Shown here: positions 34,446-43,428 of the stretch, piece after piece
Layout: each line of letters opens with the position of its first letter
How positions within the stretch are numbered: the first letter of the stretch is position 1
Assembly: GCF_000178955.2 (NCBI RefSeq)
Contig: NC_016631.1
Coordinates: 1,364,001 to 1,428,000 of the forward strand
Length of the DNA stretch: 64,000 nucleotides
Reading direction: 5' to 3'
DNA from: Granulicella mallensis MP5ACTX8
GTDB taxonomy: Bacteria; Acidobacteriota; Terriglobia; Terriglobales; Acidobacteriaceae
The notes under the pieces: model-generated
What the model saw: the letters and a program-made list of their open reading frames with translations, nothing else
Told to the model about the DNA's origin: nothing
The model's database searches: none
Made by a program: the position numbers and the translations under genes

Positions 34446-35540
34446 ATGATGGCGGGCATGAACCAGATGACAATACGGCAGCGGCAGATTCTGACCGCGA
34501 TCGTCGAGAACTATATCTCGACGGGTGAGCCGGTGAGCTCTGGCACCATTGCGCGTTCACAGGCCTTTGAAAACGGTGCGATGAGCGCTGCGACGATTCG
34601 CAACGAGATGGCTGACCTGGCGGATGCCGGCATGTTGGAGCAGCCGCATACCTCGGCTGGCCGCATTCCTTCGGCCGAGGCCTTCCGCATGTACGTCGCC
34701 CAGTTGCACGGAGGCTTTGCCGGGCGACTGCCGGGGCTTTCTCTCGCCGAGGTGCAGTCGCAGATCGACTCCAGCTTTGCCGGGGTCGCCGGGGCGCAGG
34801 CTCTGCTGGCGCGAACCTCGCATGTGCTGGCGACTCTTTCCAGTGGTGTCGGTCTGGCCATCGGCGCTATCGCGAACGCCGATCTGCTGGAGCACGTACA
34901 CTTCAGCCGGCTGGCTGCGCGGAGGGTGCTTGCGGTGCTGGTCACGCGCAGCGGCATGGTGCGCGACCGGGTGCTGTCCATCGACCGTGATCTTTCGCTG
35001 CGCGAGCTTGAGACTGCCGCAAACTTTTTGAACGAACACTACCGAGGCTGGAACATCGAGCGCGTGCGTGCGGAGTTGGCGCAGCGGTTGGAACGCGAAC
35101 GCAGCGACTACAGGGAGCTTGCTCAGCAGCTATGGGCAGGTACCGTGCCGGAGGCCGCACACGCCGAACAGGCGGTTTATGTCGAGGGCGTAGCCAACCT
35201 CGTCGGGCTCCCGGAAGACCGCGCCCAGTTGCGCGAGATGCTGGCGGCGCTTGAGACCAAGCAACGCCTGGTGGAGCTGCTGAACGCCTACATCGATTCG
35301 CGGCAGGAGTCGGTCCGCGTCGTATTCGACCTGGAAGAGCAGGCCCCGGAGATGGCAGGGCTGGTGTTGATCGCCGCACCGGCGCGAGTCGGCGGCGAAA
35401 GCGTTGGAACGGTAGGCGTGATCGGGCCCAAGAGAATGCACTATGAGAATGCGATGAGCGCAGTCAGCTACATCGCGCAGGTGTTTGACCGCATCAGCAG
35501 CGATGTGACGGGTGGGATGCTTGGACCGCCCCCGCTATGA
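34446..35540 (+). CDS. hrcA: Heat-inducible transcription repressor HrcA
   Basis: 364 residues. N-terminal winged helix (RQRQILTAIVENYISTGEPVS, SAATIRNEMADLADAGML, then the QPHTSAGRIPS motif diagnostic of HrcA) and a GAF-like C-terminal domain ending GVIGPKRMHYENAMSAVSYI. It represses groE/dnaK heat-shock genes by binding CIRCE. No CIRCE (TTAGCACTC-N9-GAGTGCTAA) was found upstream, so this operon may not be autoregulated. Three in-frame ATGs (34446, 34449, 34458) are close; GGAGG at ~34439 best serves the second. First gene of hrcA-grpE-dnaJ. Confidence 0.96.
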   Translation: MMAGMNQMTIRQRQILTAIVENYISTGEPVSSGTIARSQAFENGAMSAATIRNEMADLADAGMLEQPHTSAGRIPSAEAFRMYVAQLHGGFAGRLPGLSLAEVQSQIDSSFAGVAGAQALLARTSHVLATLSSGVGLAIGAIANADLLEHVHFSRLAARRVLAVLVTRSGMVRDRVLSIDRDLSLRELETAANFLNEHYRGWNIERVRAELAQRLERERSDYRELAQQLWAGTVPEAAHAEQAVYVEGVANLVGLPEDRAQLREMLAALETKQRLVELLNAYIDSRQESVRVVFDLEEQAPEMAGLVLIAAPARVGGESVGTVGVIGPKRMHYENAMSAVSYIAQVFDRISSDVTGGMLGPPPL

Positions 35541-35623
35541 CCCTGAAGCGGAACCGGATAGACGAAGTTCGAGATGCATTCGCGCGATGGTCGCGAATGG
35601 GAAACAATGAAGACGGAGCAAAG

Positions 35624-36178
35624 ATGAGCACACAGGACATGACACAGGAAGAGATGATGGACGCCACGCAGCCCGAACCAGAGAACGGAACCGAAGTGAT
35701 CGAGGCCGATGCACAGCAGGCAGAGATGGAACAGCTTCGCGGCGAGCGCGACCAGTTGAAGGACCGCCTCGCGCGTCTGCAGGCTGAGTTCGACAACGCC
35801 CGCAAGCGCGAGATCAAGGAGCGTCAGGACGCTCGCGACTACGCCGTGCAGGGCGCGGTCGAGCCGTTCCTCGGCGTGATGGACAACTTCCAGCTCGCAC
35901 TGAAGGCCGATGGCTCCGCCGAGCAACTGCGTACCGGGGTGGAGTTGATCCTGAAGCAGATGGAAGAGGCCCTGAAGGGCTTGCAGGTGCAGCCGGTAGA
36001 GACCGTGGGAGCGCAGTTCGACCCGCGAATCCACGAGGCTCTGGGCAGCATCGAAACAGTGGAGCATCCTGACCACCAGGTGTTGGAAGAGATTCGCCGC
36101 GGCTATAAGCTGCGTGACAAGCTGCTTCGTCCGGCGCTGGTGCGGATCGCAGTGAACACCGCACAGAAGAGCGAGTAG
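35624..36178 (+). CDS. grpE: Nucleotide exchange factor GrpE
   Basis: 184 residues. Acidic, coiled-coil N-terminus (EQLRGERDQLKDRLARLQAE) followed by FDNARKREIKERQDARDYA and the beta-rich head with ALGSIETVEHPDHQVLEEIR and GYKLRDKLLRPALVRIA. It releases ADP from DnaK. The start at 35624 is preferred because GGAG lies 8 bases upstream; the frame is open back to 35537, where an ATG overlaps the hrcA stop (ATGA), and that longer form is possible. Confidence 0.95.
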   Translation: MSTQDMTQEEMMDATQPEPENGTEVIEADAQQAEMEQLRGERDQLKDRLARLQAEFDNARKREIKERQDARDYAVQGAVEPFLGVMDNFQLALKADGSAEQLRTGVELILKQMEEALKGLQVQPVETVGAQFDPRIHEALGSIETVEHPDHQVLEEIRRGYKLRDKLLRPALVRIAVNTAQKSE

Positions 36179-36222
36179 AGAAAATCAGCGCGACCCTTTA
36201 ATCGCGAATAAGGAATCAGGTA

Positions 36223-37368
36223 ATGGCGACAGCAACGATGAAGATGGATTACTACGAAGTTCTAAGCGTGGAACGCACGGCCACCGATGCCGAGCTCAAG
36301 GTCGCGTATCGCAAGCTCGCCATGCAGTTTCATCCGGACCGCAACCCGAACAATCCGGAGGCTGAGGAGCGCTTCAAGCAGTGCAGCGAGGCCTACCAGG
36401 TCCTGAGTGACCCGGACAAGCGTGCGGCCTATGACCGTTACGGTCATGCCGGTGTCAGCGGCGCCGGGCCGGGTGGCTTCAACGGCGGCGGCAACCCCTT
36501 CCAGGGGCAGGGCGACCTGGGAGACATCTTCGGCGACCTGTTCGGCGAGATGTTCAACATGGGTGGCAGCGGCAATCGCCGGGCATCGCGCGCCCAGCGT
36601 GGCCGCGACCTGAAGTTCGACATGCGTCTGGAGTTTGAGGAGGCTGTCTTCGGCGTCGAGCGCGAGATCACGATCCGTCGCGCCGAGGTGTGCGAGGTCT
36701 GCTCGGGTTCAGGCTCGGAGGGCGGCAAGCAGCCGGAGACCTGCCAGCAGTGCGGTGGGCGCGGACAGATTCGCACGCAGCAGGGCTTCTTCTCGGTCGC
36801 GAGAACCTGCCCGGTGTGCAGCGGAACGGGCAGCATCGTTCGCAACCCCTGCAAGACCTGCAAGGGCGATGCCCGTCTGCAGCGTGAGCACAAGATCCTC
36901 GTCAAGGTTCCGGCGGGTGTCGAGCAGGACACGCGCATTCGCTACAGCGGTGAGGGCGACGCGGGACGCTTCGGCGGCCCGGCGGGCGACCTCTACGTGG
37001 TGCTCGAGGTCAAGGCTCACAAGTTCTTCGAGCGTGATGGCGACGACCTGCACTGCGTGATCCCGGTAAGCTTCCCCCAGGCGGCGCTCGGCACCGAGAT
37101 CGAATTGACGACGCTCGAGGGCAAGGAGACGCTGAAGGTTCCCGAAGGCACGCAGAGCGGCAAGGAGTTCAAGCTGAAGGGTAAGGGTGTTCCCCACCTG
37201 AACTCGCACGGCAAGGGCGACCTGATCGTCGAGGTAAGGGTGCAGACGCCGAGCAAGCTCAACAAGCAGCAGAAGGAACTGATGAAGCAGCTTGCCGAGA
37301 CGATGACGGTGGAGAACACCCCGGCTTCGCGCGGACTGTTTGGCAAGGTGAAGGACATCTTCAGCTAG
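36223..37368 (+). CDS. dnaJ: Chaperone DnaJ (Hsp40), type I
   Basis: 381 residues. J domain (about 8-73) with [17 protein letters not shown] containing HPD; a G/F-rich linker ([10 protein letters not shown]); a zinc-finger domain with [24 protein letters not shown] and a fourth repeat CKTCKGDA lacking the last glycine; then the substrate-binding C-terminal domain. It stimulates DnaK ATPase and delivers clients. It follows grpE by 44 bp and ends at a strong terminator, so hrcA-grpE-dnaJ form one operon; dnaK is elsewhere. Confidence 0.97.
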   Translation: MATATMKMDYYEVLSVERTATDAELKVAYRKLAMQFHPDRNPNNPEAEERFKQCSEAYQVLSDPDKRAAYDRYGHAGVSGAGPGGFNGGGNPFQGQGDLGDIFGDLFGEMFNMGGSGNRRASRAQRGRDLKFDMRLEFEEAVFGVEREITIRRAEVCEVCSGSGSEGGKQPETCQQCGGRGQIRTQQGFFSVARTCPVCSGTGSIVRNPCKTCKGDARLQREHKILVKVPAGVEQDTRIRYSGEGDAGRFGGPAGDLYVVLEVKAHKFFERDGDDLHCVIPVSFPQAALGTEIELTTLEGKETLKVPEGTQSGKEFKLKGKGVPHLNSHGKGDLIVEVRVQTPSKLNKQQKELMKQLAETMTVENTPASRGLFGKVKDIFS

Positions 37369-37390
37369 AGCAAGGTGTAGGAAGTGATCG

Positions 37391-37427
37391 AACGGCGGTG
37401 AGGCTATAAGCTTCACCGCCGTTTTCG
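37391..37427 (+). terminator. Rho-independent terminator after dnaJ
   Basis: A stem of 15 pairs with one mismatch (37391-37405 with 37409-37423, starting AACGGCGGTGA) runs into the tract GTTTTCGTT. Confidence 0.8.
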
Positions 37428-37493
37428 TTGCTACATGTCTTCGTTGTGGCATGCCTGAGTTGCCAGACTATCGATTACTACAGGCTTTGAAAG

Positions 37494-37632
37494 GTACGGC
37501 CTTTAGGCCGTACGTAGAGGGCAGCCAGAAGTGCGGCTTTAGCCGCGGAGGGAATGTTTGCCGAGCGTACATTCCCTCCGTGGCTAAAGCCACCTGAGCT
37601 ATGAAGAGTGATGGCGGGACTGAAGTCCCGCC
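37494..37632. repeat. Cluster of three hairpins with CTTTAG/CTGAAG centres
   Basis: Hairpin 1: GTACGGCC-TTTA-GGCCGTAC (37494-37513). Hairpin 2: a long stem with GCGGCTTTAGCCGC on the left and GGCTAAAGCC on the right arm, joined by GGAGGGAATGT/ACATTCCCTCC (37531-37593). Hairpin 3: GGCGGGACTGAAGTCCCGCC (37613-37632). The centres CTTTAG and CTGAAG recur while stem bases differ. A further one is at 50790-50815. The remainder of 37428-37704 holds no gene. Confidence 0.8.
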
Positions 37633-37704
37633 CTTCAAAGCGAGACAACAGATCCCCTATGGGGATGACAGAAAGAAAAACAACAGCGCCGGTCCATCAG
37701 GCTC

Positions 37705-38412
37705 CTAAAGCAAAGCCGAACAGATAGCCAGCCCCGCTATGGCCGCAGTCTCGGCACGAAGAATACGCGGTCCGAGTGTGACATGCTTCCATCCATGCTC
37801 AGTAAAGAGCTGCATCTCCTCGGGTGTCCAGCCACCCTCGGGACCAACAGCCAAAGCAACGGACTGACTCGCTTGCTGCAACGCAGCAGCGATCGTGTTC
37901 TCCTGCTCCGTCTCGGCGAGCAGCAACTTCGTCTCCGCGCTCACCGACTGCAATGCGGCCTTCAACGTTTGCGGATCATCGACTGTAGGCACATCGCTTC
38001 GCCGCGACTGCTGCGCGGCCTCGCGCACGATGCGTCGCCAACGTTCGACACGTTTTGCCGCAGCCTGGGAGAGATGTTTCTCCGTGCGTCGAGCGAGCAC
38101 CGGCGTGATGCGCTCCGCGCCGAGCTCGGTGGCCTTCTCGATGCCCCACTCCATGTGATCGAACTTGAAGACAGCGAGCAGCAGATGCACCGGCAGTGCG
38201 GCATCGGCTTCGAGTTCCTCGTGCAGCGTGAAGACGACTTCGCTATCGGAGACGCTCGTGATCTCGGCGCGATGCAGGAAGCCGTTGGCGACGACGTCAA
38301 AGATTTGTCCGGGCTCCGCGCGCAGCACTCGCGCGAGATGAGCGGCCTGGTCGCCGGTGAGCGAAGCGGTTGTGTCGGTGAAGGTGTCGGCGATCCAGCG
38401 GCGGCGCGTCAT
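37705..38412 (-). CDS. rsmE: 16S rRNA (uracil1498-N3)-methyltransferase
   Basis: 235 residues, SPOUT-class RsmE. An N-terminal PUA-like domain (HLARVLRAEPGQIFDVVANG) precedes a knotted SAM-binding domain with LLAVFKFDHMEWGIEKATEL, REAAQQSRRSDVP, VGPEGGWTPEEM and LGPRILRAETAAIAGLA. It modifies U1498 of 16S rRNA late in 30S assembly. It is convergent with dnaJ across the hairpin cluster. A PrmA gene often found beside it is missing here. Confidence 0.95.
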   Translation of the reverse strand: MTRRRWIADTFTDTTASLTGDQAAHLARVLRAEPGQIFDVVANGFLHRAEITSVSDSEVVFTLHEELEADAALPVHLLLAVFKFDHMEWGIEKATELGAERITPVLARRTEKHLSQAAAKRVERWRRIVREAAQQSRRSDVPTVDDPQTLKAALQSVSAETKLLLAETEQENTIAAALQQASQSVALAVGPEGGWTPEEMQLFTEHGWKHVTLGPRILRAETAAIAGLAICSALL

Positions 38413-38502
38413 GCTCGTAGGATACTGCGGGAGCGCCTATGTACGACAGGGCACATAGAGGCGTGCACGCGAATGACCCTATAAACATTGGGTGTTAAAC
38501 AC

Positions 38503-38534
38503 CTCGGGGAACGCTCTGTATCGCGTTCCCCGAG
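38503..38534. terminator. Hairpin upstream of rsmE, possible terminator
   Basis: A 12-bp perfect stem CTCGGGGAACGC (38503-38514) and GCGTTCCCCGAG (38523-38534), with an 8-base loop, is followed by GTGTGTTGCCTTTAGTTT. It lies between rsmE and the CPBP gene; in 38413-38754 nothing else is seen apart from an AT-rich stretch around 38640-38700. Confidence 0.55.
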
Positions 38535-38754
38535 TGTGTTGCCTTTAGTTTGATGCTTTGCCTGGTTGCGTTTGCCTGCGCTCCCATATCGACAAAAATC
38601 ATCGATGCTGCATTCACGATGTGAAGCAACTAACGAAGGTATAGATTTTGTGCGGCGCATAGTCAAGAAAAAAAGTGATATATCGCAAAGGAATTTTCTA
38701 AGCGAGGTCGCGACACGAATCATCTTTGCGGATTTTTGATGGCCTCAACGGGCT

Positions 38755-39564
38755 TCATCGCACCTGATGGAGGTGTCGGAGGAAGAGAAAGAGTCCCACC
38801 ATGAAGTCTTGTACGCTATGCGCGACGATGACGGCGCGCAGATTGCCGAAGCGCAACGCGAGAGTCGCGAACACCAATCCAAGCAGACCGATGAAGACAG
38901 CGCCTCCTATTCCTTCATAGAGGTGAAGGCTCCCGAAGAGGATAGATGTGCTTGCGACAGAGAAGATCGCGGCGAATCTCGGCGATGTTCCGGTTCCGCG
39001 GAAGAAGGCGATGGACTGGCGCAGCAGGTATCCGCGAAAGATGTGCTCTTCACAGAATCCTGCCGTGAAACTGACACCCGCCCACAACAAAAGTTCAAAG
39101 CCTGTTGTAGGCGCCGTGGCCTCGACGGTCTTGTTCTTCAGATGGAGGTGGGATAGGGCCGAGGTGTCCGAGACATGCCGCAAAGCCAGAACGTATACGA
39201 AACCCATGACGACGAAGTAGAACATCGCCGAGCACGCCACATAGATCGTGACGCCCCGTACGCCTTCAACGAGCCATGAGCGGCGGTTGTGCAGCAGAGT
39301 GTTCCAGAAGAAGAGTCGACGGCGATACAAGCCGGCGACGACGCAACCGAGCAACATCCAGATCATGAGCATCTGTGAGCAGTAACGCACCGGGTGGTCC
39401 ATCGTGGTAATTTCGCGATGCCCCAAGTGCGACAACAGGGCCAGGCCTGTGAGCAGCGCGCTGATGGCCAGCGTATGGAACCAGGGTGCAAGGAGCTGTG
39501 GGACGTCCTCGGTCCTCGAGGTTTCCGCGAGGGGAAGCAAAGGATCGGGCAAAGTCTCTGTCAT
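38755..39564 (-). CDS. CPBP-family intramembrane metalloprotease
   Basis: 269 residues from the ATG at 39564 (MTETLPDP); the frame is open far upstream into the thiolase gene on the other strand but that part is not plausible. About seven membrane segments. The CPBP (ABI/CAAX) motifs are present: FCEEHIFRGYLLR (EExxxR), SILFGSLHLYEG (FxxxH) and VIVAHSVQDFMVG (HxxxD), which form the metal site. Family members include Rce1-type proteases and bacteriocin-immunity proteins; the target is unknown. Divergent from the thiolase gene. Confidence 0.85.
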   Translation of the reverse strand: MTETLPDPLLPLAETSRTEDVPQLLAPWFHTLAISALLTGLALLSHLGHREITTMDHPVRYCSQMLMIWMLLGCVVAGLYRRRLFFWNTLLHNRRSWLVEGVRGVTIYVACSAMFYFVVMGFVYVLALRHVSDTSALSHLHLKNKTVEATAPTTGFELLLWAGVSFTAGFCEEHIFRGYLLRQSIAFFRGTGTSPRFAAIFSVASTSILFGSLHLYEGIGGAVFIGLLGLVFATLALRFGNLRAVIVAHSVQDFMVGLFLFLRHLHQVR

Positions 39565-39645
39565 GGGACGTATACTACGGCGTTCGCCGTCTTCTTGCGC
39601 GCAAGTGCGGGCTGCTGCGAGCGAGGAGACTGAAGGAGATTCAGA

Positions 39646-40821
39646 ATGCGTGATGTCGTAATCGTAAGTGCGGTGCGGACGCCGGTCGGAAAGTTCCAGG
39701 GCGGGCTGTCGGAGATGTCTGCGGTAGAGCTGGGCGCTATCGCTGTGCGAGCGGCCGTGGAACGCGCCAGCATCGCTCCGGACAGCGTGGACGAGTGCCT
39801 CATGGGCTGTGTGCTGCCTGCAGGGCTCGGACAGAACCCGGCACGGCAGGCGGCTCTGCGTGGCGGACTTGCGGACACTGTAAGTGCCCTGACCCTCAAC
39901 ATGGTGTGCGGATCGGGCCTGAAGGCCGTTGCGCTCGCGGCACAGGCCATCGCACAGGGGGACGCGGAGATCGTTGTGGCGGGCGGCATGGAGTCGATGT
40001 CGAACGCGCCGTACCTGCTTCCGGGTGCGCGCAAGGGGCTGCGCATGGGAGACGGCGCCGTGGTGGACTCGATGATTCGCGACGGACTGTGGTGCGCGTG
40101 TGAGGACTTCCATATGGGCATAACCGGCGAACTCGTCGCAGAGAAGCATTCGATCACGCGCGAGCAGCAGGACGAGTATGCTCTGGCCTCACACCACAAG
40201 GCGGCCGCAGCGTGGCGCGAAGGCCGCTTCGACGCCGAGGTCGTGCCGGTCGAGGTGAAGGGCAGGAAGGGGTCCGTGATGGTGACGCGCGACGAGAGCA
40301 TCCGCGAGGACGCTTCGCTGGAGGCGCTCGCGGCCTTGAAGCCGGCCTTCAAGAAGGACGGCACCGTGACAGCGGGGAACGCTCCCGGGGTGAACGACGC
40401 AGCAGCGGCGGTGGTGGTGATGTCGGCGGAGAAGGCGCGCGAGCTCGGACTCAAGCCGATGGCGACCATCCGGGCGCAGGCTACCAGCGGCGTTGCGCCG
40501 AAGTGGGTGATGCTGGCTCCGGTGACGGGAATCAAAAAAGTGCTGGAGCGCGCGAAGTGGTCGATGGATCAGGTCGATCTGTTCGAGTTGAACGAGGCCT
40601 TCAGCGTGCAGGCGCTAGGCGTGACGAAAGAGTTGGGGCTAGGCCTGGACCGCGTAAATGTAAACGGCGGTGCCGTGGCGATCGGGCATCCCATTGGAGC
40701 CAGCGGCGCACGCGTGCTCGTAACGTTGCTGCACGAGATGCAGCGCCGGGATGCGAAGAAGGGTGTGGCGGCGTTGTGCCTGGGGGGAGGGAACTCGGTG
40801 GCGCTGGCGGTGGAGCGGTAA
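39646..40821 (+). CDS. Acetyl-CoA acetyltransferase (thiolase)
   Basis: 391 residues. Nucleophile Cys88 in [11 protein letters not shown], the NEAFSVQAL block, active-site His in [16 protein letters not shown], and second Cys in [11 protein letters not shown]. It condenses or cleaves acetoacetyl-CoA or 3-ketoacyl-CoA. The length and motifs fit the biosynthetic AtoB/PhaA type, but no reductase or hydratase is adjacent. An AAGGAG ribosome site lies ~7 bases ahead of the ATG. Confidence 0.94.
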   Translation: MRDVVIVSAVRTPVGKFQGGLSEMSAVELGAIAVRAAVERASIAPDSVDECLMGCVLPAGLGQNPARQAALRGGLADTVSALTLNMVCGSGLKAVALAAQAIAQGDAEIVVAGGMESMSNAPYLLPGARKGLRMGDGAVVDSMIRDGLWCACEDFHMGITGELVAEKHSITREQQDEYALASHHKAAAAWREGRFDAEVVPVEVKGRKGSVMVTRDESIREDASLEALAALKPAFKKDGTVTAGNAPGVNDAAAAVVVMSAEKARELGLKPMATIRAQATSGVAPKWVMLAPVTGIKKVLERAKWSMDQVDLFELNEAFSVQALGVTKELGLGLDRVNVNGGAVAIGHPIGASGARVLVTLLHEMQRRDAKKGVAALCLGGGNSVALAVER

Positions 40822-40828
40822 GTGGATG

Positions 40829-41103
40829 TTATGGCCACCGCTGCGAAGCGTGACGGATGCGGATGATGCGGACAGCATCGCTGGTGACTTTATAGACAGC
40901 GATGTGAGGCCATGGGTGGAACAGAAGCTCACGGGTTCCCGGTAGTTCGCCTATCTTGCCGACATTCGGCATTGCGGCAAGCTGCATCACTTCTTTGTAG
41001 ATTCTGTTGGCTACTCGGGTTGCAGCGTCCGGGCTTCCCGCTGAATGAAGTCGACCACGCCATCGAGATCCGACGCGGCGCGCGGCGTCCAGATAATCTT
41101 CAT
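40829..41103 (-). pseudogene. ParE-family toxin with a one-base frameshift
   Basis: Reading the minus strand from the ATG at 41103 gives MKIIWTPRAASDLDGVVDF-IQREA, then the frame hits TAG about eight codons later. Shifting the frame by one base continues as PDAATRVANRIYKEV, ...MPNVGKIGELPGTRELL, FHPWPHIAVYKV and VRIIRIRHASQRWP to a TAA at 40829-40831. Together these make a typical ~91-residue ParE/RelE-fold toxin. The span of 275 bases is one short of a whole number of codons, consistent with a single-base deletion near 41035. The start codon overlaps the antitoxin stop (ATGA), the usual layout. It is probably inactive unless the shift is a sequencing error. Confidence 0.75.
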
Positions 41104-41330
41104 GCAGCTTTTTTTATTCGCTTGTGAAGTCGTTCGAAGACCTCTTCGTGCGTAAGCCAGCCATCTCGCTCGGCCGAAGCTTCACCTTCTTGCACCTCTG
41201 CCGCCAGGGCTTCCAGATGATTGAGATAGCCATCGACAGCTTCCTGCGCTAGCTCATCAGGCGTGCGATGAGAATCAGCAGCGAGCTGCTGCAGTCTCTG
41301 CTCTTGCGCGGGAGTGAGATGAAGGGTCAT
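41100..41330 (-). CDS. ParD/CopG-like antitoxin of a ParDE-type module
   Basis: 76 residues. The N-terminal part (MTLHLTPAQEQRLQQLA, TPDELAQEAVDGYLNHL) has the strand-helix-helix pattern of ribbon-helix-helix antitoxins, and the C-terminal half is charged and toxin-binding-like (GWLTHEEVFERLHKRIKK). It overlaps the toxin gene by 4 nt. With the toxin frameshifted, this may be an orphan antitoxin. Usually such proteins repress their own promoter, here within 41331-41384 and beyond. Confidence 0.75.
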   Translation of the reverse strand: MTLHLTPAQEQRLQQLAADSHRTPDELAQEAVDGYLNHLEALAAEVQEGEASAERDGWLTHEEVFERLHKRIKKAA

Positions 41331-41384
41331 GAGTTCAGGCTAGAAGAGTGCAAAGTACGCAGTCAAGTATGAAAGAGGCGTCCC

Positions 41385-42848
41385 TTAACATTCGATGATA
41401 TTCAGCGCCAGCCCGGCGAGGCTCGTCTCCTTGTAACGCGACTGCATGTCCATGCCAGTGCGATACATGGTCTCGATCACCTGATCAAGCGAGATCTTAT
41501 GGCTCCCCTGATCGTTCATCGCGAGGCGTGCAGCGTTGACGGCCTTCACCGCGCCCATCCCATTCCGCTCGATGCACGGAATCTGCACGAGGCCTCCGAT
41601 GGGATCGCACGTCATGCCGAGGTTATGCTCCATCGCGATCTCGGCCGCATGTTCGATCGCGCTGTTGTCGCCGCCCAGCGCGGCGACGAGACCACCTGCA
41701 GCCATGGAGCAGGCCACACCGACCTCTCCCTGGCAACCGACCTCGGCGCCGGAGATGCTGGCATTCTCCTTGTACAGAATGCCGATGGCGGCGGCGGTGA
41801 GGAAGTAACGCAGCAAGCCGGCTTCTTTGTCTGCTTCAGACAGATCATGCGACGCATGGTGCAGGTAGAAGTGCGCGATGGCCGGGATGACTCCCGCAGC
41901 GCCGTTGGTCGGTGCGGTGACGACGCGGCCACCGGCGGCGTTTTCTTCGTTCACGGCCATGGCGACGAGCGTGACGGAGTCCATCGGCGCGAGCGGATCG
42001 CGTGTGCGGCCCTCTTCGTCGAGTCTGGCCAGGCGCCGAGCGAGTCCCGCGGCGCGGCGGCGGACGTTGAGGCCTCCCGGCAGCGTGCCCTCCGTGGCAA
42101 CGCCACGGTCGATGCAGGAGCGCATCGTCTCCCAGAGCGTAAGGATGGATTGCTTCACCGCGGACTCGCCATCGTGAACCGCGCTGGCATCCCGAGGTTG
42201 TGGGCGCACGATAGTCTCCTCGTCGAGGAGTGCGACCTCGTTGGCCAGAACGATCTCGGCGATGGAGAGGTGCTGTTCGTTGGCGAGGGCGAGCAATCTC
42301 TCCGCACTTGAAAAGGGGTAGGGAACTTCGCGCTTCTTCGCGCTGCCCGGATTCGCAAACTCTGCCGCCGAGACGATGAAGCCGCCGCCGATAGAGTAAT
42401 AGACCTCGCTCGTCAGCGTATCTCCGTGGATATCGCGTGCGGTAAAACGAAGACCATTTGGATGAGTCGGCGTCTCTGGATCGGGATACATCCGGTCGCG
42501 ATGGAAGAGCAGATGTTCAGCCTCCCGAAAGGCGATCGGATGACGGCCAAGGAGCTGCAACTGCTGCGAAGAGCGAACGGCGGCAATCAGCGAGTCGATC
42601 TTCGCGGGGTCGATGCTGTCGGGCGCTTCGCCGAGCAGCCCGAGAAGGACAGCGCGATCCGTGCCGTGGCCAATCCCGGTGAGCGCGAGCGAGCCATAGA
42701 GCTCAACGGTGATCGATGCTGTCTTCTCGATCAGACCATCGGAGTCGAGAGTGCGAACGAAGCGCAGGGCGGCGCGCATCGGGCCGACGGTGTGAGAGCT
42801 TGAAGGGCCGATACCGATTTTGAAGAGCTCAAAGAGACTGGTGTTCAT
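41385..42848 (-). CDS. sdaA: L-serine dehydratase, iron-sulfur type, single chain
   Basis: 487 residues from the ATG at 42848 ([14 protein letters not shown]); an ATG two codons upstream is possible, but CAGGA lies 5 bases before the chosen start and the family opens this way. The N-terminal beta domain contains [16 protein letters not shown]; the C-terminal alpha domain has the Cys residues for the [4Fe-4S] cluster ([34 protein letters not shown]). It converts L-serine to pyruvate and ammonia. It may be co-transcribed with the YjbR gene 28 bp upstream. Confidence 0.95.
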   Translation of the reverse strand: MNTSLFELFKIGIGPSSSHTVGPMRAALRFVRTLDSDGLIEKTASITVELYGSLALTGIGHGTDRAVLLGLLGEAPDSIDPAKIDSLIAAVRSSQQLQLLGRHPIAFREAEHLLFHRDRMYPDPETPTHPNGLRFTARDIHGDTLTSEVYYSIGGGFIVSAAEFANPGSAKKREVPYPFSSAERLLALANEQHLSIAEIVLANEVALLDEETIVRPQPRDASAVHDGESAVKQSILTLWETMRSCIDRGVATEGTLPGGLNVRRRAAGLARRLARLDEEGRTRDPLAPMDSVTLVAMAVNEENAAGGRVVTAPTNGAAGVIPAIAHFYLHHASHDLSEADKEAGLLRYFLTAAAIGILYKENASISGAEVGCQGEVGVACSMAAGGLVAALGGDNSAIEHAAEIAMEHNLGMTCDPIGGLVQIPCIERNGMGAVKAVNAARLAMNDQGSHKISLDQVIETMYRTGMDMQSRYKETSLAGLALNIIEC

Positions 42849-42876
42849 AGACATCCTGCGCCAGTTGGCACGATGC

Positions 42877-43266
42877 CTATTGTAGGCGGCTCCTGGGGGC
42901 CTTGGTTGTGGACACACGCTTCTTCGCCGTCTGTTTGGAGAGAACATGGTGAAAGGCTGTCGAAAGCGCACCTGCGAGAACGGCTTCAGGGGCGTCGAGG
43001 CGTACGAGTGTCATACCCATGCGGCCCCATCCACCAGGTGCAGGCGTGAAGAGCTCGGGTGCATCCGCGAGAACACCTGCCTGTTGTTCAGGCGTGAGCT
43101 TGAGCGTGCCAAGGCCTTTTTCGCCATAGGCAAGCGTCGCGAAGATGCGGTCGTGGATGCGGAAGTCCGGAGCGCCCATATGGGAGCTCTCGATGGCTTC
43201 AGGGAGGGCAAGCGCGAGCTTGCGAAAGAGGTCTGGACTCGGCGTAGTCTCGAAGGTCTTCTTCAT
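42877..43266 (-). CDS. MmcQ/YjbR family protein
   Basis: 129 residues. YjbR fold: an N-terminal helix with FRKLALALPEAIESSHMGAPDFR, then FATLAYGEKGLGTLKLTPEQQ and a C-terminal GWGRMGMTLVRLD segment. Family members are small DNA-binding-like or unassigned proteins; function unknown. GAGG lies 7 bases ahead of the ATG. It is divergent from the DUF2239-kinase gene, and the shared 162-bp upstream region contains two ACCCGGGT palindromes, so the two may be co-regulated. Confidence 0.85.
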   Translation of the reverse strand: MKKTFETTPSPDLFRKLALALPEAIESSHMGAPDFRIHDRIFATLAYGEKGLGTLKLTPEQQAGVLADAPELFTPAPGGWGRMGMTLVRLDAPEAVLAGALSTAFHHVLSKQTAKKRVSTTKAPRSRLQ

Positions 43267-43355
43267 GCTTTCGCCTCTTTGCTCTCTGAATGCAGCGACA
43301 ATTCTATGCGATCGGGCCGATCATCGAATGCCCGAACATCGAAGGTACGGGCGTT

Positions 43356-43400
43356 TATACCCGGGTGATATCTTGAAAGTAGATTTTACCCGGGTATAAT
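43356..43400 (+). promoter_or_regulatory. Promoter with two ACCCGGGT operator-like palindromes
   Basis: A -35 TTGAAA (43373-43378), a 16-base spacer and -10 TATAAT (43395-43400) form a near-consensus promoter. Two palindromes TATACCCGGGTGATA (core 43359-43366) and TTTACCCGGGTATAAT (core 43388-43395) are centred 29 bp apart. The first lies just upstream of -35 and the second overlaps the spacer and -10, as expected for repressor sites. The predicted transcript start (~43407) lies after the first possible ATG (43405), which supports the start at 43429. Confidence 0.65.
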
Positions 43401-43428
43401 TTGGATGGTTATCTCAGAAAGGTATCTC

